Shown here piece by piece: positions 56,913 through 64,000 of a stretch of DNA of 64,000 nucleotides. This DNA is from Hyphomicrobium_A sp963728165 (GTDB lineage Bacteria > Pseudomonadota > Alphaproteobacteria > Rhizobiales > Hyphomicrobiaceae). A model generated the notes under the pieces. The model was not told where the DNA came from and made no database searches. It saw only the letters and a program-made list of their open reading frames with translations. Each line of letters opens with the position of its first letter. The first letter of the stretch is position 1. A program made the translations under genes and the position numbers. Location: contig CAVSIY010000002.1 of NCBI GenBank assembly GCA_963728165.1, positions 62,001 through 126,000 on the forward strand, read 5' to 3'.

Positions 56913-57794
56913 ATGAGCGCCCGCGCCACCACACCGCCTCCGATCCTGCAACGCGCCGGCGAGCTGCTCGCCGGCTACGACGTGCTCTACTGCGACGTGT
57001 GGGGCGTGCTGCACGACGGGCATCGGGCCTTCGCCGAGGCCTGCGACGCGCTTTTGCGCTTCCGCGCCGGCGGCGGCACGGTGATCCTCGTCTCCAATGC
57101 GCCGGTGCCGAAGGAGCGGGTCGCCGCCATGCTGGAGCTGCGCGCAGTTCCGCGCCAGGCGTGGGACGACATCGTCGCCTCGGGCGAGATCGCGCTCGCC
57201 CACATCGCCGAGAAGGGCTACACGCGCATTTTCGGCATCGGGCCGACCGACCGCGACGCCGCAACCTTCGCCAAACTCCCCGCCCGCCCTGTCGCGCTCG
57301 ATGAGGCGCAGGCGATCCTGTGCACCGGGCTCAACGACGACCGCACCGAGACGGCCGACGACTACCTGGAGGTGCTGGAGCGCGCCCGTGCGCTCAAGCT
57401 GCCGCTCGTGTGCGCCAACCCCGACCTCGTCGTTGACGTCGGCGGCCGGCAGTTCATCTGCGCCGGCGCCGTCGCCGACCTCTACGAGCGCATGGACGGG
57501 GAGGTGTTCTGGGCCGGCAAGCCGCACGCCAACGCCTACGCCGCCGCGCTCACAGCCGCCGAAGCCGTACGCGGGGCCGCGGTGGCACGCGCGCGCATCC
57601 TGGCGATCGGGGATTCCCTGCGCACCGATCTCAAGGGCGCGGAGGCGGCCGGCATCGACGCCATCTTCGTTGCCTCCGGCATCCACCGCGACGAGACGAT
57701 GGGGACGGGAGAGCTGTCGCCGGAAAAGCTCGCCCTTCTCTTCGCGCCCCCGGCGCCGCCGGCGCTCGCGGTGCTGAGCCGGCTCGTGTGGTAG
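56913..57794 (+). CDS. HAD-superfamily class IIA phosphatase
   Basis: This 293-residue protein has HAD motif I DVLYCDVWGVLHDG, where DVWGVLHDG is typical of class IIA, the cap region, LVSNAPVPKERV as motif II, motif III in FWAGKPHANAY and motif IV in ILAIGDSLRTDLKGAEAAGIDAIFVASGIHRDE. The length and motifs match the family exemplified by NagD-like phosphatases but the alphaproteobacterial subgroup has no assigned substrate. The start at 56913 (MSARATTPP) avoids a long non-homologous leader. Confidence 0.9.
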   Translation: MSARATTPPPILQRAGELLAGYDVLYCDVWGVLHDGHRAFAEACDALLRFRAGGGTVILVSNAPVPKERVAAMLELRAVPRQAWDDIVASGEIALAHIAEKGYTRIFGIGPTDRDAATFAKLPARPVALDEAQAILCTGLNDDRTETADDYLEVLERARALKLPLVCANPDLVVDVGGRQFICAGAVADLYERMDGEVFWAGKPHANAYAAALTAAEAVRGAAVARARILAIGDSLRTDLKGAEAAGIDAIFVASGIHRDETMGTGELSPEKLALLFAPPAPPALAVLSRLVW

Positions 57795-57866
57795 CGCGCC
57801 GGCCATTGCGAAGAGCCGGCACGCCCGCTAGACTCAAGGCTTCGGACGGGGACTGGGGAAATCACC

Positions 57867-58202
57867 ATGCTGCGCAGCGTCACTCTCGCTCTGGCGGGCA
57901 CCATCGTGCTGGCCAGCTTCACGGCCGTCCTGGCCGACGACACGGGCCTTGCCTCGATGCACGACCTGCGCAAGGAGCGCGGCCGGCTGTGCATGGCGGA
58001 CCACTGGCATTCGGGCTCGGGCGAGGGCCGTACCAAGGCCGCCGCGCGCGCCGCCGCGATCCGCTCCTGGGTCGACTTCACCAACTTCGAGTACGGCACC
58101 GTGTGGGCGCACTTCTCCACGGCGGCAAGCCAGTCCACGCGCTACACCAAGGCCGCCAGCGGTTGGAGCGCCGCCGTCGACGCCCGCCCCTGCCGGCGCT
58201 AG
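57867..58202 (+). CDS. Small secreted protein
   Basis: This 111-residue protein starts with a signal peptide (MLRSVTLALAGTIVLASFTAVLADD) and has a helical body with two cysteines (RLCMADHWHSGSGEGRTKAAARAAAIRSWVDFTNFEYGTVWAHFSTAASQSTRYTKAASGWSAAVDARPC). The SWVDFTNFEYG...AASQSTRYTKAASGW pattern recurs in small periplasmic proteins of rhizobia, but no function is known to me. It probably forms one disulphide (RLC, RPC). Confidence 0.75.
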   Translation: MLRSVTLALAGTIVLASFTAVLADDTGLASMHDLRKERGRLCMADHWHSGSGEGRTKAAARAAAIRSWVDFTNFEYGTVWAHFSTAASQSTRYTKAASGWSAAVDARPCRR

Positions 58203-58436
58203 CACGCCAGCGGCCATTCTCTACGGTCGGGCGCCGATCTTTACCAGTCGGTTACCATACCCGCGTCATGCTGGGGCCACGATGTAATGAGCCCCGGTGA
58301 GTTGGGACCAATCTCCAACGCTTCGTGTCGTTCGAGTTCACGTGCTGTTCCGTTCCTCTGGGAACAGCCGAGTGCGCGTGCCTGCGATAAATCCAGGGCA
58401 GTCCTGAGCGTGACGACTTCTCGAAGAGGAACGACC

Positions 58437-58739
58437 ATGATTGTAGCGTCAATGACCCTGAAGTCCCCGATCTCCCGTAGCGTGCTAGCTACGGCGATTG
58501 TCCTGGGCGCCGCCATTCTTCCCGCGACGCAAGCAAGCGCCGTCAGCGCCGGCGTCCGCTTCGCCTGCGCCGGCGACTATCTCGCCAACTGCAGCTCCTT
58601 CTCCCCCGAGAGCGCCGAGACCCGCCGCTGCATGCGTCAGGTCGGATACCGGCTGTCGCAGAGCTGCCTCAATGCGCTGGTCGCCGCCGGCGAGGTTTCG
58701 CGAGCCGAGGTCGCGCGCCGCTCCGCCAGCCAGCGCTGA
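58437..58739 (+). CDS. Small secreted cysteine-containing protein
   Basis: This 100-residue protein has a signal peptide (MIVASMTLKSPISRSVLATAIVLGAAILPATQASA) and a short domain with four cysteines (FACAGDYLANCSSFSPESAETRRCMRQVGYRLSQSCLNAL), typical of a small helical periplasmic disulphide protein. AGAGGA stands seven bases before the ATG. A strong terminator follows at 58771. No family function recognised. Confidence 0.75.
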   Translation: MIVASMTLKSPISRSVLATAIVLGAAILPATQASAVSAGVRFACAGDYLANCSSFSPESAETRRCMRQVGYRLSQSCLNALVAAGEVSRAEVARRSASQR

Positions 58740-58770
58740 CGACCAGCCGAGACGTCACCTGAGGACACCT

Positions 58771-58806
58771 AAGGCCGCCGCACGCGTGCGCGCGGCCTTT
58801 CTTTTT
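58771..58806 (+). terminator. Intrinsic terminator
   Basis: AAGGCCGC (58771-58778) pairs perfectly with GCGGCCTT (58792-58799), with an inner CGCACGCGTGCG palindrome, followed by TTTCTTTTT. This is a classic intrinsic terminator for the small secreted protein gene ending 32 bases upstream. Confidence 0.85.
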
Positions 58807-58939
58807 GGCGGCATGCTTGCGGGGCCAGGCGTCGTCGCGCATCATTCCTTTCAGCTGCGTCAAAGCGGCCGGCATGGCGGCGGCACAATTTCGCGCCAGG
58901 CGCGCACCAGGGCGCGCCGTCGATGCAAAGGAGAGCACC

Positions 58940-59134
58940 ATGGACGCCAAGAGCTTTTCTCGGCTCGCCGCTGTGATCTTTGCCATTGTCGCAGTGCTGC
59001 ATCTCGTCCGCGCCATCGCCGGCTGGCCGGTCTCGATCGATGCGGCATCGGTCCCCATCTGGGCAAGCTGGGTCGCCTGCGCGGTGACGGCGGTTCTCGC
59101 CTGGATCGGCTTTGCCGCCTCTCGCCGCGGCTGA
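58940..59134 (+). CDS. Small two-helix membrane protein
   Basis: This 64-residue protein (MDAKSFSRLAAVIFAIVAVLHLVRAIAGWPVSIDAASVPIWASWVACAVTAVLAWIGFAASRRG) has two hydrophobic helices with an RAIAGWPV turn that is often seen in small alphaproteobacterial membrane proteins. AAGGAG is six bases before the ATG, a very good ribosome site, which supports it despite its length. Function unknown. Confidence 0.7.
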   Translation: MDAKSFSRLAAVIFAIVAVLHLVRAIAGWPVSIDAASVPIWASWVACAVTAVLAWIGFAASRRG

Positions 59135-59255
59135 CGGATCGGGCCGGAGCGCGACAAAGGGCGCCCTCAGGCGCGGGGGGGCCCCATGGAACCTTTGGCC
59201 CCAAGCTGCTAAGGAGCGCCCCGAACCAGCGATTTGCCGCCACCTTGGAGCCACC

Positions 59256-59687
59256 ATGAGCGACGCCGAAAGCAAGACGCGAATCGAGACGGCCGCCCTC
59301 ATCCGCACCTACTACGAGGCCTTCAACGCCGGCGACAGCGAAGCGATGTTGGCCCATCTCACCGATGACGTCATTCACGACGTCAATCAAGGCGAGCGGC
59401 GCATCGGCAAGGACAAGTTCCGCGCCTTCAACGCCCGCATGACGCACCACTATCGCGAGCGGCTGGAGAATATCGCCGTCATGGTAAGCAAGGACGGCAC
59501 CCGCGCCGCGGCCGAGTTCAACGTGCATGGCCGCTATCTCGCCACCGACAGCGGCCTTCCAGAGGCCAATGGGCAGACTTATATCTTGCCCGCGGGCACG
59601 TTTTTTGCGATCCGGGACGGGAAAATCGCGCGCGTCACCACATATTACAACCTGACCGACTGGATCGCGCAGGTCTCGGGCTTATGA
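59256..59687 (+). CDS. SnoaL/NTF2-like, ketosteroid isomerase-related protein
   Basis: This 143-residue cone-shaped NTF2-like protein reads IRTYYEAFNAGDSEAMLAHLTDDVIHDVNQGERRIGKDKFRAFNARMTHHYRERLENIAVMVSKDGTRAAAEFNVHGRYLATDSGLPEANGQTYILPAGTFFAIRDGKIARVTTYYNL. It matches the KSI-related family with conserved DVNQG and the C-terminal YYNLxDW. The substrate is unknown. TGGAG five bases before the ATG supports the start at 59256. Confidence 0.85.
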   Translation: MSDAESKTRIETAALIRTYYEAFNAGDSEAMLAHLTDDVIHDVNQGERRIGKDKFRAFNARMTHHYRERLENIAVMVSKDGTRAAAEFNVHGRYLATDSGLPEANGQTYILPAGTFFAIRDGKIARVTTYYNLTDWIAQVSGL

Positions 59688-59778
59688 TTTTCGCAGTTCG
59701 CCGCCACGACCAGCATCGAACACGGGCGAGCTTCGAAATGGGGACACTAGGCGGCGCCACGGATTCGGACTGAACGGA

Positions 59779-60153
59779 ATGCTCGTAAAGATCCTGAGAT
59801 GCAAGCTGCACCGCGCCACCGTCACCGAATGCGACCTGCACTATCAGGGCTCGCTGGCGATCGACGCTGACCTGATCCGTGAGGCGGGTCTGCTCGTCAA
59901 CGAGCACATCGAGATCTACAACATCGATAATGGCGCCCGCTTCACCACCTACGTGATCGAGGGCAAGGCCGGATCGGGCGTCATCGGCCTCAACGGCGCC
60001 GCGGCCCGCATGGCCTGCGTCGGCGACAAGATCATCATCTGCACCTATGCGCAGATGAGCGTGGAGGAAGCCAAGGCGCACAAGCCCCGCGTCGTGGTGC
60101 TCGGGCCCGGCAACAAGGTCGAGCGCATCACCTCGACGCCCGGGTCCAAATAG
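59779..60153 (+). CDS. panD: Aspartate 1-decarboxylase proenzyme
   Basis: This 124-residue pyruvoyl enzyme makes beta-alanine from aspartate for pantothenate. MLVKILRCKLHRATVTECDLHYQGSLAIDADLIREAGLLVNEHIEIYNIDNGARFTTYVIEGKAGSGVIGLNGAAARMACVGDKIIICTYA includes Tyr-Gln-Gly-Ser (residues 22-25), where self-cleavage between Gly24 and Ser25 makes the pyruvoyl cofactor. The length is normal. It is followed by a GNAT gene 47 bases on; panB and panC are not in the window. Confidence 0.96.
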   Translation: MLVKILRCKLHRATVTECDLHYQGSLAIDADLIREAGLLVNEHIEIYNIDNGARFTTYVIEGKAGSGVIGLNGAAARMACVGDKIIICTYAQMSVEEAKAHKPRVVVLGPGNKVERITSTPGSK

Positions 60154-60200
60154 CCGCCGCCCATAGCCCGAACTCATAGCCCACACCCAAGGGATCTCGC

Positions 60201-60791
60201 ATGGCACTGGAGGTGACATCGCTCTTCGGCGAGGAGATCGGGTCGGTGTTGCCCGACCTTGCGCGGCTGCGCATCATCGTGTTCCGCGATTGGCCCTACC
60301 TCTACGACGGCACGATCGAATACGAGGAGAGGTACCTGGCCAGGCTCGCGGCCGCCAAGGGTGCGGTCTGTGTCGTCGCCCGCGACGGGCCAGAGATCGT
60401 CGGCGCCTCGACGGCAGCCCCCATGATCGAGCACGCCGATGAGTTCGCAGCACCCTTCGAGAAGGCCGGCTACGACATCGCCAAGATCTTCTACTGTGGC
60501 GAATCCGTGCTTTTGAAATCGCATCGCGGCCACGGGCTCGGCAACGCCTTCTTCGATCAGCGCGAGGCGCACGCGCGCCGCCTCGGCGGCTTCACCCATT
60601 CGTGCTTCTGCCGCGTCGTGCGCCCCGACGATCACCCGCTGAAGCCCAAGGACTACCGCCCGCTCGACGGCTTCTGGAGCAAGCGCGGCTACGCCCCCGT
60701 CGAGGGTCTGGTCGCCGCCTATGCGTGGAAGGACATCGACCAGCCGGGCGAGACCGACCATGAGATGCAGTTCTGGATGCGAGCATTGTGA
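60201..60791 (+). CDS. GNAT-family N-acetyltransferase
   Basis: This 196-residue protein carries a GNAT fold. YEERYLARLAAAKGAVCVVARDGPEIVGASTAAPM is the central strand, and GESVLLKSHRGHGLGNAFFDQREAHARRLGGF contains the acetyl-CoA loop (RGHGLGNAF). The C-terminus YRPLDGFWSKRGYAPVEGLVAAYAWKDIDQPGETDHEMQFW is family-specific. It precedes a nitrilase-family hydrolase; the same pair occurs elsewhere as one fused protein, which supports a joint function. Confidence 0.88.
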   Translation: MALEVTSLFGEEIGSVLPDLARLRIIVFRDWPYLYDGTIEYEERYLARLAAAKGAVCVVARDGPEIVGASTAAPMIEHADEFAAPFEKAGYDIAKIFYCGESVLLKSHRGHGLGNAFFDQREAHARRLGGFTHSCFCRVVRPDDHPLKPKDYRPLDGFWSKRGYAPVEGLVAAYAWKDIDQPGETDHEMQFWMRAL

Positions 60792-60795
60792 ATAG

Positions 60796-60876
60796 GGTGT
60801 CGGGCCCATTGGGGCTGACACCTTCTAGCAACCCAAAGCCACCATGCTGGTGTCAGACCCGGAGGGTCAGACACCA
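60796..60876. repeat. Paired GGTGTC hairpins between GNAT and nitrilase genes
   Basis: Two related imperfect palindromes stand in tandem: GGTGTCGGGCCC with GGGGCTGACACC (60796-60822) and TGGTGTCAGACC with GGTCAGACACCA (60848-60876, one mismatch). Both share the GGTGTC/GACACC ends. Elements of this kind are scattered in intergenic DNA of many proteobacteria. They lie between two genes expected to be co-transcribed. Confidence 0.6.
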
Positions 60877-60908
60877 GGATCTGCTTTTGCGCAAAGGGAA
60901 TATCCGGA

Positions 60909-61817
60909 TTGGCCCACCGCGAAAGTCTCAAGGTTGCCGCCGCGCAATACCCCATCGACGAGCCCGTCTCGCAGGGCGCGTGGCGGGAGAAGATCGCCCG
61001 CTGGGTCGCCGACGGGGCGGCCTCCGGCGCCGAGCTCCTCGTCTTTCCCGAATACGCGGCCATCGAGCAGGCGGGCGCGCTCGGAGCTGCCGTGTCAGGC
61101 AATCTCGAGGCGACGCTCAAAGGCGTCGCGGACCTGGAGCGCGAGCGCGTCGCCTTCCACGCCGAGCTCGCCGCCCAGCACAAGGTGCATATCCTCGTCG
61201 GCAGCGGCCCCGCCCGCAAAGGCGAAGGCTCCTACGTCAATGCGGCGCAGCTCGTCACCCCCGCCGGCAGCGTCGGGGTGCAGGAAAAGCGCATCATGAC
61301 GCCGTTCGAGTGGGACTGGGGCATCTCGCCCGGCAACCCCGTGCGCGTGTTCGACACCACGCTCGGCGTCATCGGCATTGCCATCTGCTACGACAGCGAG
61401 TTCCCGCTCATCGTGCGCGCCATGGCCGAGGCCGGAGCCGAGCTCGTTCTCATCCCCTCCTGCACCGAGCGCATCTCTGGCTACCACCGGGTGCGCACCG
61501 GCGCCCGCGCGCGGGCGCTCGAGAACCAGATCGCGACCGTGGTGAGCCCGACCGTCGGCGACGCCCTGTGGTCGCCCGCCGTCGACCACAACAGCGGGGC
61601 CGCGGGCATCTACGTGCCCTCGGAGCAGTCGGTGTCCGACGACGGCATCCTCGCCGAGGGCCCGCTCAACGCGCCGCAATGGGTCAGCGCCGCCATCGAT
61701 CTGAGGCGGCTGCGCCATCTGCGCTCCGAAGGCGAGATGCGCAACTTCATCGACTGGTCGAACCAGCCGGGCGCCGTCACTCTCAAAGACAAGGTGGAGC
61801 TAGTCCGGCTGCCTTAA
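60909..61817 (+). CDS. Nitrilase-family carbon-nitrogen hydrolase
   Basis: This 302-residue hydrolase has the Glu-Lys-Cys triad: Glu in LLVFPEYAAIEQ, Lys in VQEKRIMTPFEW and Cys in GIAICYDSEFPLIVRAMAEAGAELVLIPSCT. RGARARALENQIATVVSP-like residues follow. It cleaves amides or nitriles; substrate unknown. The frame starts at TTG (60909), which seems the best start since no ATG lies before the FPEY motif. The GNAT gene upstream is its usual partner, sometimes fused to it. Confidence 0.9.
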   Translation: MAHRESLKVAAAQYPIDEPVSQGAWREKIARWVADGAASGAELLVFPEYAAIEQAGALGAAVSGNLEATLKGVADLERERVAFHAELAAQHKVHILVGSGPARKGEGSYVNAAQLVTPAGSVGVQEKRIMTPFEWDWGISPGNPVRVFDTTLGVIGIAICYDSEFPLIVRAMAEAGAELVLIPSCTERISGYHRVRTGARARALENQIATVVSPTVGDALWSPAVDHNSGAAGIYVPSEQSVSDDGILAEGPLNAPQWVSAAIDLRRLRHLRSEGEMRNFIDWSNQPGAVTLKDKVELVRLP

Positions 61818-61847
61818 GTAGCGCCCAGGGGAATGGCTCAAACTCCG

Positions 61848-61978
61848 TGCTCCCTCCCCCTTGATGGGGGAGGGTCGGGGTGGGGGTGGTGCGCTACCTT
61901 TAATGTGATGGACACCCCCCCCTAGCCCTCCCCCGCGTCCAAGCGGAGCTTGGCTTCGCCAAGACGGGGGAGGGAACA
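61848..61978. repeat. CCTCCCCC palindromic repeat element
   Basis: The gap between the nitrilase and SIMPL genes contains CTCCCTCCCCCTTGATGGGG followed by GAGGGTCGGGGTGGGGGTGG. About 50 bases on comes the reverse arrangement CACCCCCCCCTAGCCCTCCC and GGGGGAGGGAAC at the far end, with a short hairpin AAGCGGAGCTTGGCTTCGCC in the middle. Such C/G-block palindromes are common dispersed repeats in alphaproteobacteria. Confidence 0.7.
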
Positions 61979-62004
61979 GTTGGAGGATGCAATCTGCGTG
62001 ATCG

Positions 62005-62715
62005 CTACTTCTTCAAGGCCCAGGTCACGGTGACAGTGGCTTGAAGCATCTCGGTGCCGCGCTCGATCGGCACCGCGGCGCCGCGCATGGCGCGCGCCAT
62101 GGGCATGGGCCGCGGGCCCATCTCGCCGCCTTCCTGGATGGTGAGCACCTCGCCCACCTCGGCGCCAGCCGCCGCGGCGTAGAGCTCGGCGCGGCGCTTG
62201 GCGTTGGCGACGGCCTCCTTGCGCGCCTCATCGCGCAGGGTCTCGGCCTGGCTCACCTCGAAGGAAAGCCCTGCCATCTCGTTGGCGCCGAGGCTCACCA
62301 GCCGATCGAGGATCTCCCCCAGCCGGTCGAGGTTGCGCGCGATGATCTCCACCTGGTTCACCACGCGGTAGCCATCGATCGCCGCGGCCTCGCCTTCGCG
62401 CGGCCGCGTGTAACGCGGCTCCACGCGGAACGACGTCGTCTGGATGTCCTTGGCCTCGATGCCCTCAGACTTGAGGCCGTCGATCACCTTCTTCATCTCC
62501 TCCGAGTTGCGCGCGAGCGCCTGGCTTGCTGTCGCCGCCTCGGTGGCGACGCCGCTCGTTATGCGGGCTTGATCGGGCTCGGCCGCCACCTGCCCGCTCG
62601 CCGTCACGGTGATGGAGCGCGGCTCGCTCGTGTCCTCGGCGCGCGTGGGCGGCGCCGCCATCATCAAGGCGAACGCCACAAGGGCAGAGCAAGCGTAGGA
62701 AGGGGGGATGCGCAT
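62005..62715 (-). CDS. SIMPL-domain (DUF541) periplasmic protein
   Basis: This 236-residue protein has a signal peptide (MRIPPSYACSALVAFALMMAAPPTRAED). The SIMPL/DUF541 domain follows (ITVTASGQVAAEPDQARITSGVATEAATASQALARNSEEMKKVIDGLKSEGIEAKDIQTTSFRVEPRY...VNQVEIIARNLDRLGEILDRLVSLGANEMAGLSFEV). Relatives are reported in oxidative-stress defence and in envelope-associated complexes; the exact role is unclear. It stands alone between repeats and a tRNA. Confidence 0.88.
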   Translation of the reverse strand: MRIPPSYACSALVAFALMMAAPPTRAEDTSEPRSITVTASGQVAAEPDQARITSGVATEAATASQALARNSEEMKKVIDGLKSEGIEAKDIQTTSFRVEPRYTRPREGEAAAIDGYRVVNQVEIIARNLDRLGEILDRLVSLGANEMAGLSFEVSQAETLRDEARKEAVANAKRRAELYAAAAGAEVGEVLTIQEGGEMGPRPMPMARAMRGAAVPIERGTEMLQATVTVTWALKK

Positions 62716-62839
62716 CTTGGGCTCCGGGTTGCTACCGGGCGCAGGTTAGGGCGCGTTCGCGGATTAATCGAGGCGGCGCGGACGTTTCGGGGCGGCGCCC
62801 GAGTCTGCTATAGAGGCCCGCCCCAGCGCATTTTTCTGG

Positions 62840-62915
62840 GGGCCCGTAGCTCAATGGTTAGAGCTGGCGGCTCATAACCGTCTGGTTCCAGGTTCGAATC
62901 CTGGCGGGCCCACCA
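62840..62915 (+). tRNA. tRNA with CAU anticodon (Met or Ile2)
   Basis: A 76-base gene with encoded CCA: acceptor GGGCCCG pairs with CGGGCCC, the D arm is TAGCTCAATGGTTAGAGC, the anticodon loop CTCATAA gives CAT, and the T arm is CCAGGTTCGAATCCTGG. A CAU anticodon means elongator Met, or Ile2 if modified by TilS. The C4, C5 and C6 acceptor positions resemble E. coli Ile2 rather than Met, but the identity cannot be settled here. Confidence 0.85.
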
Positions 62916-62940
62916 TTTTTCCTTGCGCGTAGCCGCCGCA

Positions 62941-64000
62941 TCAAGGTCTCGCACCCAATTTTCTGAGACCGTTGATGGCATAGTCGTAGGTCGGGTCGAT
63001 CGCCAGCGCCTGACGAAAGTCCGCGATTGCTTGCTTGCGACCGCGCCGGCTGCCCGAGAACAAGGCCCCTCGATTGGCCCACGCGTACTGGTTCTGCGGA
63101 GCGGTGCGGATGGCGTCGTTGTAGTCGGCAAGCGCCAAGTCGCGCTGGCCCATGTCGCCGTAGATCACGCCGCGGTTGTTGTAGGCCATGGAATAGTTGG
63201 GATCGGCTTTCAGGGCATAGGTATAGGACTCGATGGCTTTCCTCTTGTTGCCCATCGTGTCGGCGATCCAGGCCAGCTGGAAATGTGCCTCCGCAAGATC
63301 AGGCTTGGCCAGCAGCGCCTGCTCGAAGTCCAACGCTGCCGACATGTATTTCATCTTGTCGTTGCAGGCTGGATCAGGCGGGATCATTCTCTTGCATGTG
63401 TCGCCCTCCGCGATCCCCTTTTGCACGCGTGCCTTCCCGCGCATGAGGTAGGCGTTCGCTTTGACGTCAGCGGTCGCGGACGCATCCTTTTGCACCATAG
63501 CGACGTATTTGTCGTAGTCCTTGAAGGCGGCATCGTAGTTGCCCTTCCTGAAATACAGCTCGCCGCGGTCGAGATAGTAAGCGGGCCAGCTGTCGTTCTC
63601 TTTGATCGCAACGTTGATATCGGCCAACGCCTTGTCGGTATCTCCCTGTTCGTTATGGACGAGCGCGCGATTGAAGTAGGCAGGACCAGCATGTGCATCG
63701 TGCGCGATCGCGCGCGTGTAGTCCTCGAGCGCCGCATCCAATTGATTCTTGGAATGGTGCGCCATTCCGCGCTGGTTGTAGTCCACCCAGGTCGCATTGC
63801 CTTTGCGGATGATGTCGGTGAGATCCGCTATGGCGCTGTCGTAGTCCTTTTCCGCCATATGACCCTCCGCACGCTTGCGCAGAGCCTCGATCTCGGGGCT
63901 CGCTGGCACCGTGTTGGCAGAGCCACCACCAGAACTTGGTCCGCTGGAACCCTGCGGCTGCGGAGTGAACCCCTCCAGGCTCGCGATCACCGCCTTGGGC
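62941..64000 (-). CDS. TPR-repeat protein, 5' end beyond the window
   Basis: The visible 352 codons run from the window edge (…PKAVIASLEGFTPQPQGSSG) to the stop at 62941. A Ser/Gly/Pro linker of about 25 residues is followed by about seven to eight TPR-like helix pairs (for example RAEGHMAEKDYDSAIADLTDIIRKGNATWVDYNQRGMAHHSKNQLDAALEDYTRAI and PAYFNRALVHNEQGDTDKALADINVAI). Two cysteines sit in a loop (DTCKRMIPPDPACN). TPR arrays mediate protein binding. No start is chosen because the frame is open at the edge; the N-terminal domain is unseen. Confidence 0.85.
   Translation of the reverse strand, partial: PKAVIASLEGFTPQPQGSSGPSSGGGSANTVPASPEIEALRKRAEGHMAEKDYDSAIADLTDIIRKGNATWVDYNQRGMAHHSKNQLDAALEDYTRAIAHDAHAGPAYFNRALVHNEQGDTDKALADINVAIKENDSWPAYYLDRGELYFRKGNYDAAFKDYDKYVAMVQKDASATADVKANAYLMRGKARVQKGIAEGDTCKRMIPPDPACNDKMKYMSAALDFEQALLAKPDLAEAHFQLAWIADTMGNKRKAIESYTYALKADPNYSMAYNNRGVIYGDMGQRDLALADYNDAIRTAPQNQYAWANRGALFSGSRRGRKQAIADFRQALAIDPTYDYAINGLRKLGARP

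Overview
The window is one contiguous stretch of high-GC bacterial chromosome. The complete ribosomal protein and RNA polymerase gene order, an ATP12-family F1-ATPase assembly protein, PccB and a long alphaproteobacterial-style rpoC point to an alphaproteobacterium, most likely of the Hyphomicrobiales (Rhizobiales). No rRNA genes are present, so the genus cannot be fixed.

Layout. Bases 1-11625 hold housekeeping and accessory genes, mostly on the minus strand: pccB, an ATP12 - HAD phosphatase - RluC-type pseudouridine synthase string with 4-base overlaps, a Tae4-like peptidoglycan amidase with a frameshifted two-helix membrane gene, a flavin monooxygenase divergent from a TetR regulator over a perfect palindrome, rarA, a Deg-type protease and an NAD(P)-dependent reductase. 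Bases 11808-43929 are one minus-strand supercluster: secE-nusG-rplK-rplA-rplJ-rplL-rpoB-rpoC, then rpsL-rpsG-fusA-tuf, then rpsJ through adk (S10 and spc blocks), then rpsM-rpsK-rpoA-rplQ. rpsD and rpmJ are absent from it. tRNA-Trp, tRNA-Gly and tRNA-Tyr lie just upstream (44030-45127), with a ybjQ-like gene and a nucleotidyltransferase remnant between them.

The supercluster carries several RNA structures. A near-consensus promoter sits before rpsM and another before rpsL, each followed inside its own leader by a terminator-like stem and U run. Further structures lie between rplL and rpoB, between tuf and rpsJ, and before rplK. The gaps also carry dispersed palindromic repeats; two related copies each begin exactly at a stop codon (rplL and rpoA).

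Bases 45288-64000 are accessory: rlmB, small secreted proteins, a tRNA-Thr whose last 14 bases recur 1.6 kb downstream (a possible integration footprint), a zinc-finger/DUF2786 protein, a glyoxalase-fold protein fused to a membrane helix and long coiled coil, and a type III polyketide synthase near a minus-strand operon of ICMT-like methyltransferase, Pr6Pr-like membrane protein and flavin oxidoreductase. That last set resembles phenolic-lipid (alkylresorcinol/quinone) clusters. An HxlR regulator and a tautomerase sit between its two halves. The end of the window holds a HAD-IIA phosphatase, small secreted proteins, panD, a GNAT/nitrilase pair, a SIMPL protein, a tRNA with anticodon CAU and a TPR protein cut by the window edge.

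The points most worth following up are the attenuator-like leaders, the orphan amidase with its broken membrane partner, the phenolic-lipid-type cluster and the tRNA-Thr footprint.
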